Part shown: positions 53,147 to 63,300 of the stretch, piece by piece
Numbering within the stretch: the stretch's first letter is position 1
Layout: the number at the start of each line of letters is the position of its first letter
Virus record (IMG/VR): IMGVR_UViG_3300028388_006015
Span: 1-64,000 of that record
Direction: 5' to 3' (one strand)
Origin: a virus
DNA length: 64,000 nucleotides
The notes under the pieces: model-generated
What the model was told of the DNA's origin: nothing
Seen by the model: only the letters and a program-made list of their open reading frames with translations
The model's database searches: none
Translations under genes and position numbers: made by a program

Positions 53147-54742
53147 TTAATTAAAAGCACCACTCTTTAGCTCGTCCTCAAAGGCTTTATAAACGGGGTT
53201 TGCATTAAAATCATAAAACTCGCCCTGATCTCCTTCTTCGTTATACTCATCAATGGCCTCGTTACTTTCTTGTCCACCCATAGCTTGTTGTGAGAGCCAT
53301 TGAATATATTGAGGATTAAGAACAATATCATCGTCTTCAAGATCACGAGGAAGACCTGCTTTTTCACGAGCTTCTTTGAGTCCCATAATAGAGCCGACTC
53401 TTTTAGCATCAAGTTCTACTTCATCTTTTTCGTTTTCAGAATCAAGACCAACAAACTCCAAAACAAATTCGTCAGTTAATGGCTCAATAAGCCACCTATT
53501 AAGCTTTCTTTGAATAAAACGCATTAATGGTCTCAATCCTTTATCACGACTATATTTCAATCGCGCTTCATTATTTCCTTCAAAAAGAGACTGGCTTCCT
53601 GAACTTCCACTAAGATGAAAACCAATCTCACTAGGGTCAATACGATATACACTACATGCAATCTTCAACAAGTATTCTTGCCACTTAGAGAATTCCATGT
53701 CTCGATTAGACTTTTGCATATCTATCCATTCAAAATCATCAGCCTGGATCAATGGAGTCTTCCAGCTATTTTGAACACCCGAAACCATTGACCACCATTC
53801 TTGACGAAATTCGCTAAGTCGCGTTTCGTTTACAACACCTGCAGCCTTCCAAACTCCCTTTGGAGCACTTCCTTGAGAAAAGAAGTTACCATTATGCTGA
53901 TCACCCCACAACATCCATGTTACAATCTTAATAAGTACCTCCAATTCACTCATTCCATACCCATTGCTCGTTAAAGTGTTTTGAGGATTTCTGATACCTA
54001 AACACATTTCCCAAGGATAGAAATAAGAGATGATCGTATCCTCATAAAGCTGAACATATTCAGGAGCATATCCATTAACCTTTTGAATATCAGCACTATC
54101 ATACGTATGATCGACCTTACGAATAGTTGAGCTGTCGCATGTTACAAATTCAGTCGGTCTAAAACGACGATCTTGTACGACCTCGAATGCAGCATGATCA
54201 AGAACAAGACTGTCAGAAAGCCACTTTCGAATAAAATCCTCAATATTATCACCAACCCACTTCTTATCTTCCACGCTACAATTGAGAATGAATTTTTCCA
54301 ACTCCCTTACCTTCTTGTTGTTGTACAACTTTTCATTGCCATCTCTCTTATTGCGTTCTCTACGTACAAAGCGAAATCCAACCTCATATTTTTCCCATGC
54401 AGGTTGAAGAAATTCGCACACTTGATCTATTCTCGTTCCAATAACTGCAGCAATTACAGGCGTTTTGGCAATTTTGCGCAACATTTTTTCAGAAACACCA
54501 GCAAAACGTTGTTGGTATCCACGAGTATTGTTGTTGCTATAGGGATCTGAAATTATTGTTGATCGCTTACTTGTATTGGCTTGTTGTTTCGCACTTTGTT
54601 GTAATTGTGCAGATACAGAATATGCCTTCATTATTGAATGAGGGTCGTTGGATAGCATGGCCTTGTGCAGCACTTCTTGTTGACGTGCTTGTAGGTCTTG
54701 TATCTGCTTAGATATCTGTTGTAATTCTGTTAATTCTGACAT
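53147..54742 (-). CDS. Portal protein
   Basis: 531 aa. It begins with a coiled coil ('ELQQISKQIQDLQARQQEV'), then the portal core: 'AGVSEKMLRKIAKTPVIAA', 'AAFEVVQDRRFRPTEFVTC', 'LYEDTIISYFYPWEMCLGI', 'YRIDPSEIGFHLSGSSG' and 'FIQRKLNRWLIEPL'. The C-terminus is acidic. It forms the dodecameric ring at the vertex through which terminase packages DNA. It follows a hairpin terminator that ends the holin-side operon. The next genes are unusual (PAS, spanin-like) before the MuF protein. Confidence 0.82.
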   Translation of the reverse strand: MSELTELQQISKQIQDLQARQQEVLHKAMLSNDPHSIMKAYSVSAQLQQSAKQQANTSKRSTIISDPYSNNNTRGYQQRFAGVSEKMLRKIAKTPVIAAVIGTRIDQVCEFLQPAWEKYEVGFRFVRRERNKRDGNEKLYNNKKVRELEKFILNCSVEDKKWVGDNIEDFIRKWLSDSLVLDHAAFEVVQDRRFRPTEFVTCDSSTIRKVDHTYDSADIQKVNGYAPEYVQLYEDTIISYFYPWEMCLGIRNPQNTLTSNGYGMSELEVLIKIVTWMLWGDQHNGNFFSQGSAPKGVWKAAGVVNETRLSEFRQEWWSMVSGVQNSWKTPLIQADDFEWIDMQKSNRDMEFSKWQEYLLKIACSVYRIDPSEIGFHLSGSSGSQSLFEGNNEARLKYSRDKGLRPLMRFIQRKLNRWLIEPLTDEFVLEFVGLDSENEKDEVELDAKRVGSIMGLKEAREKAGLPRDLEDDDIVLNPQYIQWLSQQAMGGQESNEAIDEYNEEGDQGEFYDFNANPVYKAFEDELKSGAFN

Positions 54743-54753
54743 TCGCGCAACTT

Positions 54754-54796
54754 TAAAACGTTGGAAATATACGTTAAAAAAGTATGCATTCCAACG
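54754..54796 (-). terminator. Hairpin terminator between the holin-like and portal genes
   Basis: Minus-strand CGTTGGAA (from 54796) pairs with TTCCAACG (to 54759). An inner ATAC/GTAT stem extends it, with a TTTTTTAAC loop, followed by TTTTAAAG. It divides the fibre/lysis side from the head operon. The portal start is only 12 nt further, so read-through or an internal promoter is needed. Confidence 0.6.
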
Positions 54797-54814
54797 ACCC
54801 TCATTTAATAAAAA

Positions 54815-55312
54815 TTAAACGCCCTCGGCAGATGTATTATTAATCAACTCCTGTTCTTCACCACCATTATCATTATCAAAGAAGAAGTGGTATAGCGGAT
54901 TGATTATATTTATTACCAATGCAATCGCAAAAGCCTCAAATTGACCGTTTCCTGATATCCAAGCAAACAGTGTCTCTATTAATTGAGCTGCTGCTCCATC
55001 AGGAAACGCAATACCTAAACCTACAGGAATCATAAGAAGAACAGTCAAGGATTGAATCCTAAAATTCATAGATTTTAGAAAATCCCACGACCATTGTTGA
55101 GTTTTTGTTAGCAACTTTAATACCGGGTTAAGAAAGTTTGTAATAAGCAACGCCACAATGGCTCCGATGTTGCCTCCATTAAAAACTTCAAACACCTCTC
55201 CTCCTGATACTCCAATATCAAAACCGTTAAGGTTAAATACGAGCAAAACGAGCGATATCAAAGATACAAAAAAGTTGCGACTATCAAAAGTTGCATTAAT
55301 CTTGGTTTGCAT
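54815..55312 (-). CDS. Multi-span membrane protein, holin candidate
   Basis: 165 aa from ATG 55312; the longer frame to 55333 overlaps the upstream gene. Hydrophobic segments: 'FFVSLISLVLLVFNL', 'IGAIVALLITNFLNPVL', 'LTVLLMIPVGLGIAFP' and 'AFAIALVINIINPLYHFFF', so three or four spans. The tail is short and acidic ('NDNGGEEQEL'). The size is larger than classical holins, but it is the only obvious small membrane protein near the end of the late region. An alternative is superinfection exclusion. Confidence in the lysis role is modest. Confidence 0.5.
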   Translation of the reverse strand: MQTKINATFDSRNFFVSLISLVLLVFNLNGFDIGVSGGEVFEVFNGGNIGAIVALLITNFLNPVLKLLTKTQQWSWDFLKSMNFRIQSLTVLLMIPVGLGIAFPDGAAAQLIETLFAWISGNGQFEAFAIALVINIINPLYHFFFDNDNGGEEQELINNTSAEGV

Positions 55313-55317
55313 GACTA

Positions 55318-55893
55318 CTAAAGTTTTTTGCAATGAAAAGTAAGTTGAATTTTAATGTCTGTTGGAGCGACTCCTCCAGTTCCATCTTTGTTGTTATCAG
55401 CACCTCCATGCCATGGAAGAATATAGGCGGCTTTGCGAAAATCTTTATCCCATAAATATTGCGCCTCTATTGCTTTTTCGTCAGTGAAAATCTTGATCTT
55501 TACAAGACTGTCGTGAATAAATCTAATTTCACCACTAACATCTTGTCCTCGTTTAACACTTATTTCATTAGGTCTGACGAACTTGCCTTTATCATAGTTA
55601 AAATACGGAGCAATATCCCAAGTACCTTTTTCAGGGTTTGATTGGAACGTTACAATAGCAGCATCATAATTTGAAGGATTATTCTTGTTAAGATTAACGC
55701 CAAATAATTTGCTACTATCTAGTTGATCAGGATCTGGACGTATATCGTATGGATCGCTTAATATGCGAAATGAAAACTGAATACTATGCGTTTTTCGAAC
55801 ATTAATGCTCTTGAGAAAACGATAGTAAAAACGAGCAACTAAAGCTTTTACGCTTCTATCTATGTGGTGGCCTTTTTTAATTGTATAGATCAT
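55318..55893 (-). CDS. Protein of unknown function in the late region
   Basis: 191 aa; basic N-terminus ('MIYTIKKGHHIDRSVKAL') followed by beta-rich segments ('THSIQFSFRILSDPYDI', 'NPEKGTWDIAPYFN', 'KAAYILPWHGGADNN') and an ending 'IKIQLTFHCKKL'. No signal peptide or membrane helix. It overlaps the 198-aa exported gene by 4 nt, and could be a receptor-binding or cell-wall-interacting protein. Not recognised. Confidence 0.5.
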   Translation of the reverse strand: MIYTIKKGHHIDRSVKALVARFYYRFLKSINVRKTHSIQFSFRILSDPYDIRPDPDQLDSSKLFGVNLNKNNPSNYDAAIVTFQSNPEKGTWDIAPYFNYDKGKFVRPNEISVKRGQDVSGEIRFIHDSLVKIKIFTDEKAIEAQYLWDKDFRKAAYILPWHGGADNNKDGTGGVAPTDIKIQLTFHCKKL

Positions 55894-56486
55894 TGCTTAT
55901 ATAGAATTAATGATTGGTCTAAACTTCTATACTCTACTCTACCAGCATTGTAGAGTCGATATAGCTCGTTATCTCCATTATAACCTAAGATCTTTAACCA
56001 ACTACTTCCTAAAAATCTCAGACTAAACGATTGTGGCCCAACTGTCATTGTTGGAGTGGGTTCAAAAGATATCAATGCATTAAAATAATTCTCCCCTCCA
56101 TCTTCTGAAATTTGCCAATTGCCAGTATAAGATTCAGCTACTGCATCTGCAGATATATCAAATATACTCACTCCAAACAAATTAAACAAAGAAGTATTTG
56201 CATCAACAACGACAGTAATAACCTCAGAGCGATCCCATATATCATTAACTTTCAAAGCTAAATCTTCAACTTGATTGTTTACTCTTCGAGATAGCAAATC
56301 CATAACTACAGAAGTGTCTTGAGTTTCGTATTGTGTAGTCGTAATTATTACACCTTTCTTAAAAGATTGTCCTACATAATAATATCCATTAAGCTCATAA
56401 GCAAAGATGCTGTCAGGTGTAGTTTGAGCTTGACCTACTGTGAAAGCGGACAGAAATAGAAACAAAAAAACGATAATGATTTTCAT
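55890..56486 (-). CDS. Exported protein of unknown function
   Basis: 198 aa from ATG 56486; an upstream frame to 56570 would hide the signal peptide. A classical Sec signal sits at the N-terminus ('MKIIIVFLFLFLSAFTVGQA', cleavage after AQA expected). The mature part is beta-rich ('GYYYVGQSFKKGVIITTTQ', 'AGRVEYRSLDQSLILYKQ'). It follows the lectin-like exported protein and the fibre gene. A phage-encoded exported protein is unusual and could act in the periplasm or at the outer membrane of the infected cell. Confidence 0.6.
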   Translation of the reverse strand: MKIIIVFLFLFLSAFTVGQAQTTPDSIFAYELNGYYYVGQSFKKGVIITTTQYETQDTSVVMDLLSRRVNNQVEDLALKVNDIWDRSEVITVVVDANTSLFNLFGVSIFDISADAVAESYTGNWQISEDGGENYFNALISFEPTPTMTVGPQSFSLRFLGSSWLKILGYNGDNELYRLYNAGRVEYRSLDQSLILYKQ

Positions 56487-56499
56487 AATTATTTGTTTT

Positions 56500-57306
56500 T
56501 TAAAAGTTGTATCTTGCATAAATCCAATCTCGCACTGACGCAATTTCTGTATTATTATGCTCATCGTCATAAATTAACAACTCAGCTATATATCCATCCC
56601 AAAAGCCTGAAGCCCCATCTCTACTAGAACCTATACAGCTACCATTAACCAAAAACTCACCCCAAGATTCAGACAATGAGTTAAAAGCTATACTTGTTCC
56701 TGGAGATACTACTGTCTTAAATTGACTACCAGAGTCGTCAATCATTACAACATACAATCTAGCAGTATTAATACTAGAACTGGATACTTTTGAAAATGCT
56801 TGAGTTTGACCCCTTACTAAAAACTCCTGAAACGATGCTGTTGATGCGTCAGATCTAATTATAAGACCTCCACTATTAGCTCCATTAAAACTAAATATTC
56901 GTTTATCGACAACATTAGCATCTGCTTTTCCTACAACATAGACAGTAATATGAGCGTTATTTGGCAAGAAGTCTCCGGTAGTTAACTCAAATCTATCATT
57001 AGCTCCATCAAAAACATAAGATGCTTGATTATTCATCACACCTACTATTGGAGCAAAAGTAGGTCTAAATGATGATATTGTTTGCTCATAAACAACGGTA
57101 GGATCTGCCCAATTAATTGGAGAGCTTACTGATTGACCGTTAGTATAAGTATCTATTTCAGCAGAGGCCTGAATGTGCACTTTTAAATTTGCAGTAACAG
57201 GAGGAGCTTCATATAAACCACCCCCATGCTGTCCCAACCACATTCCTTGCTGAGAAATCCCAACAAGAGGTAATAGCCATAATATGATTAATACTAGTCT
57301 ATTCAT
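56500..57306 (-). CDS. Exported LamG/lectin-like protein
   Basis: 268 aa from ATG 57306, which overlaps the fibre stop by one base. Signal peptide 'MNRLVLIILWLLPLVGISQQ'. The mature part is a concanavalin-like jelly roll: 'ASYVFDGANDRFELTTGD', 'ITVYVVGKADANVVDKRIF', 'GEFLVNGSCIGSSRDG' and a final 'GYIAELLIYDDEHNNTEI', as in LamG-type domains. It is similar in fold to the plus-strand fragment at the window start. Likely glycan-binding, either on the virion or displayed on the infected cell. Confidence 0.68.
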   Translation of the reverse strand: MNRLVLIILWLLPLVGISQQGMWLGQHGGGLYEAPPVTANLKVHIQASAEIDTYTNGQSVSSPINWADPTVVYEQTISSFRPTFAPIVGVMNNQASYVFDGANDRFELTTGDFLPNNAHITVYVVGKADANVVDKRIFSFNGANSGGLIIRSDASTASFQEFLVRGQTQAFSKVSSSSINTARLYVVMIDDSGSQFKTVVSPGTSIAFNSLSESWGEFLVNGSCIGSSRDGASGFWDGYIAELLIYDDEHNNTEIASVRDWIYARYNF

Positions 57307-60300
57307 TATTCTATTGTTGTTAAGCATTTATATACGCCTGAGTTTCCGTAACAAGTCACCATCGCTTCTGTAGCTATTGTTATAGTACCTAAATCGGTAC
57401 CGTCTAATGAATTGAATTCTGATGGAAAAGTAATATCCGTATCGGCACTCATACCGGAAAAGTGGAAGTTATATACAGGAGCTGTACCTGCCAATGTAAC
57501 TTCATTGTTAATAGTTAGAGTACAGTCGTTATTACCTGTATTAGTTATATAGTAACTAGCGTTATAATAGCCCTCCATATCTAATGTAATAGTCGATCCT
57601 GTAATATTCCCAGTCAACAATTTATTTGTTAATTTCTCAAGGTAGTCGTATACCGCATTTTGGCTAGGCGCATTTGCCGTATCGCCATCCCATCCAGATC
57701 CGTAAGCATCATCCTCAACTCCTCCTACATCACCTTTAGACGCCATTAAATCCCAATCACTGGCCAAAGGACCAGGTTCTTCAGTTGTTGATGCTGCCGT
57801 GCATACCCAAGCACTTCCATCATTTTCAACTGCTTGATTTATCAAATACGTTCCTGCAGACCAAGCACCTTCCCAAGTAATATCACCATCGGCACCTGGA
57901 GATCCTGCAGGTCCGGCAGGTCCTTGCTCTCCCTGAAGTGCTTCAATTTTCATAATATTTATATACGTTGCTGTATCGGAAACATTAAATACTCCACTAT
58001 CTTCTATGGAAATAGCGTATAATTTAAGTTTATCCCCGCCATTAAATGTTTGAGTGTAAGTCAACGTAACAGCGCCATCATCTTGATTGCCATCTCTAGT
58101 AACATAGTCATTTGTACTAATGATAGAGCTATATCCTGACCCTTCATCTAAATGAAGACTTGCTGTAAGTTCGTTTCTACTAATAGCTCCGTTACCTGCT
58201 ACTTGAAAAGATATTTGATATAAAGCAGTGTCTAATAATGTAATCTCTTCACCACTTACCGTATACACTGAATCATCAGTTTCGTAGGGAGTATCCCACG
58301 ATAAAAATGTACCACTACTTGCAATATTACTAGTAGTTGTAGTAAATGCTCCCATAAACGAGAATGAACTAGGAATTGTTGTTTCAGGCGTTATCCATTT
58401 AAGACTATCTAAACCATCATTGATTCCTAAATAAGCACCTGCAACAGCAGATCCGGCAATTGGGTGTCTTTCCATATCATCGTCACTCGATCTAAAGCCT
58501 AACAATGACTCAGGAACACCATCATTAAACGTTTCGTACTTATCTAATTCCACTCGCCCGTCTGATTGTAGTGTCATAACATTCTGAGTGGTCAATCCAT
58601 TAGTAGTCCAAAAATTAAGATCTGATGAGCGACTCGATCCATTCCAATTACCAACTGCACTAGATTCAATAAACGACATTGGATAAAATGTACTAGACTC
58701 GTAACCTCCAAACAAAATTGCTCCTAATTTTTCACGATCAAAAATACTTGCATCTGAAGATCCAATAGTTAAGTGATTACTTCCTGATATAAAAGATGAT
58801 CCGCCGGTACTACTAGGTGCTTCTAAGAATAAAGAGCTGTATGATAAAGTACTATCTCCATCCTCCCACTTAAATCTTGTAAGGTTCGATCCGGCATCTG
58901 GATGTATTGCAAAATCACCATCTACAAAAAACTGATAACTACTATCCGCAGTACCAATTGATGCTCTTCCTAATCTATAAACTGCACTCAAATACGTACT
59001 ATCTCCCTCAAATCTCCAATCATCATCTCCTCCCCCTGAATCGCTTTGTAGATCTTCAATTGGAACGGCTAAATTAGATTCTCCATCCACCAATCTTAAA
59101 GAATCTCCATCTACCTCAAAACTAATATTATATCCTGATGTATCAGGAGATCCTCCTCCTGTTGGAGTGTCGTAGAAAATAAACGTCACGTCACTATCAG
59201 TGCTATCTGGTACCCATGCACCACGAACATAAACGGTCTTTGCTGTTGTTGCTGATACTTCAGGAACACTACCATCATTAAATAAGTGTGCATCTAAAAG
59301 CGTATATGTTCCACCTGCTGGATCTAATATTTGCAATACTGGTTTGGATCCAACTGTTGTAAATTCGCCAATTAACGTAACGTCGTTTAGACGAGATGAA
59401 ATTAACGTTGCTTCATCAACACTACGAAAAACACCTCTCAGCTCAAAAGTAGCGCCTGTAGGTGGCGTAAAGCTTCGAGGAGCAAATAATGGATCGTCAA
59501 TTGCACCAGTATAATCAAGATTGTATGTGAATTCGCCCTCATAACGAATAAATAGATTCTCACAATATGCATTAGGAAAATATCCTGTTTGCATAAGAGG
59601 ACTGTTGCCAAAATATTGATCTATATTTACTTCAATTGCACTATTGCGCAATGTATCTGCTCCTGTTCCCCAGTCAAAAGCAAACAATCCATATTCATTA
59701 ACATGACTGTCAAATCCGCCATTAGTTGTCAGGTTACTGACACGATCACTAATCATATTACCGACATTCCATCTAAGAGATGTGTTTTCCCATCTATGCG
59801 ATCCGGTAACCTGAAAAATACTGAAATCTTGATCAATTATATTCCAATATCCAATATTGATTTCGTGAGATTGATTGATGCATGTGTCAGTAAGAAAATA
59901 AAAGCCTCCCTGACGATATTGATTAAGTCTTTGAATGTTAAATTGCGTGTTTTCAAAACCTGTAGTACCGTCCCACTGACAAACAAAATTGTCTGTTGAT
60001 ATTTTATCAATCGTAATATTTGCAATCACTCCCTGTTCAAGCTCAAATAATGGAACTGATGTAGTGTTTGTCAAAAACGTATCAACAATCTCCTTAGCTT
60101 CAAATATTAAACTTTTGCCTGTTGTTGAATTCATATAGGCAATTTCTCCATCATTTCTTATTGTAATTTTTCCCCGACCAAGTACCGTAATGCCATATCC
60201 ATTATTATCATACCATAATGGAGAAGTTGATGCGTTAATGATCTCAGCGCCCTCAAATAAATAATATTGAAGATCGGGAGCTGTAATTAAATTATTAGAA

Positions 60301-63300
60301 GTTGCTGAATTCTTGATAATATCGTAATCAGGATACTCTCCCGTATACGTCAATGTTGTAGCGATATATCTTCCCGGTAATACTTGAATTTGATCTGAAC
60401 TATCTGCAGCCGCAGCAGCAGCCCAAGGATCTTTCCATGGACGAAGATAGTTTCCCTTTTCTGCAGTTGCGTTATTACCGTTTTCCGCAACAAATAGAAT
60501 ATCTCCATAATTTTCTTCTCCCACAAACGTACTTAACGTATCATTGCCATCTACAAGATATAACGTATCATTATCTACATACATATCAATGTTATATCCT
60601 GATGTGTCCGTATTGTCAAGATACGATGCAAGATCGGCTTCAAGAGTTCCGTCCTGATCAGTAATTTTTAAAGTATCGTTTTCGATTATAAGATTGTAGT
60701 TCGATCCAGAAGTATCTAAACCTATTCCATCTTGAAGTGATGCGAGATCTTCAGTTAATGTGCCATCTTGATCAGTCAGTTCGAGTACTGTTCCGTTAAG
60801 TACTAAGCTATAATTACTTCCAGACGTATCGAGTCCAATTCCATCTTGCAGATCTGGAATGTAAATGGCAAGATTAGTGCTTCCATCAATAATTCTCAAA
60901 GAATCTCCATCAATTTCAAAAGATATGTTATATCCGGAAGTGTCTGTATTTTCTATAGGAAATACTTGCCATGCCGTTCCGTCCCAATAATTAAACAAGT
61001 CAAGATCTGTATTCCAAAAAAAAGCACCATCATATACAACAGACGGAAGTGTAGGCCATAAATCTCGAGCTACTGTACTTGCATTAGTAGGTACGATAAC
61101 ACCTTCCGATGTGACTTTAACAGTCTCTAATTGAATTTCATGTCCACTATCTACATCTAATCTTAAATCACCACTGATTTCATCTATTACTACTCCACCA
61201 TCAAAATTATATATCGCAAAACTATCTAGAGGTGAATGACCTTCGAGATAATAGTTAACAGCATCATCTGAGCTATATGGTGTAACTACCCTTATAGCTC
61301 TTTCGGACAATCCTGCGTCCGTATTCAGATCAAACTGAAGCCAATAATCTTCAGGAACATTAACGTTCATTACAGCAGGTAAACTATTACCATCATTGCG
61401 AATGTCAAAAATACCGTTACTGTCTGCTACAATTACAAATAACTCACCTAACTGATCTGTTAATTTAAGAGTATCGTTTTCAAGAACGAAACTATAATTT
61501 GAACCACTTGTATCTGTGCCTACTAATGATAATAAATCAACTATTATAGTTCCATCTTGATCTGTAACTTCTAGGTCTGTACCGTTCAATACAATTGAAT
61601 AATTAGATCCTGATGTATCAACACCTACCCCATCCTGTAGGGATGCGAGATCTTGTATTAGTGTACCATTTTGATCGGTTAATTCTAATTGAGTTCCATT
61701 AAGCGTTAATGTATAATTACTACCTGACGTATCTACTCCTATACCGTCTTGAAGATCAGGAATGTATACAGCTAAATTCGTACTACCATCAACAACTCTC
61801 AAACTATCGCCGTCAATCTCAAACGATATATTATAGCCCGAAGTGTCTGTATTGTCAAGAAGATCTGACAGGTCTACATCAGTGCCATTTTCTATATCTA
61901 AATCACCCAATCCATTATACGTTAAACCTTGATCGTCTGTATTGTCTAAATACGCAGATAGATCAACAACCAATAGTCCACTTTGATCAACAATCTTTAA
62001 CGAATCATTCTCTATAACTAATGAGTAATTTGAACCTGAAGTGTCAGTACCAACTAAGGATGCTAAATCTTGTATTAACGTTCCTCCTCCATCCACTAAC
62101 TCAAGATCTGTCCCGTTAAGAGTTAAAGATGTGTTATATTCGTTTGTTGGGTCTGCATCAGCATCATCAACAGAATCTTCAAATTGAACTTGACCACCAT
62201 CTACTAACGATATGATAATTGTAGTTCCAGTAGAGTCAATAGACAAATCTTGAGTGTCAGTGTTATCGAGATATGGCGACAAAATCACAGCAAAGCTTCC
62301 ATTCTGATCTTGAATATATAAGCTGTCATTCGATATATAAAAATTATAATTTGAGCCTGATGTATCAGTACCTATTCCATCTTGAAGTGACGCCAAATCA
62401 GCAGTAAGAGTACCGTTCTGATCAAGCAATTCTAGATCTGTACCGTTAAGTATTAATGAATAATTTGAACCTGACGTATCCGTTCCAATCCCATCCTGAA
62501 GATCAGGGATATAAACGGCGAAGTTAGTATTTCCGTCTGTCAATCTCAAACTGTCTCCATCTATTACAAATGAAGTATTATATCCAGAAGTATCGGTATT
62601 GTCGAGATACGCAGACAAGTCAACTATTAGCGTACCGTTTTGATCTGCTAATTTCAAAGAATCATTTTGTATGATTAAAGAGTAATTACTGCCCGAACTA
62701 TCTGTACCGACCAAAGAAGACATGTCTGTAATTATAGTACCATTTTGATCTGTAGTTTCAAGATCAGTGCCATTTAATAGTATTGAATAGTTCGAGCCTG
62801 AAGTATCCGTTCCAACACCATCTTGAAGGTCTGGAATATAAACAGCCAAACTCGTTTGACCATCAGTTATTCGTAGACTGTCACCATCAATAACGAATGA
62901 GACATTATATCCTGAGGTGTCGGTATTATCAATATAAATATCGTTCAGTGTTGCTGTGTCTGCTACTAAAGGATCGCCTAATGTTCCATCACCAGAAATA
63001 CCGTATCCTGTTTCAGCAACTTGGTTTCCCCAATCATCTCCATCCACTGTAGCTGCAGATAACGGCTTAAACATACCATCGCCAAACAACACCATAGTAT
63101 CTTGTCCTATCTGTGGTTGAGGAACAAGTCCTCTTTGACCTGCAGTAGATGAAGTCGCGCCCACCATTACATTGACAGTATCACCTACTCCATTAGTTAT
63201 TGACATTAATCCTGTAGCTGCATCGTATGATAAATCTTGCTCATCTACTCCTAAATCTGGAATATAAACAGCAAAATTTGTTTGACCGTCGATTATACGT

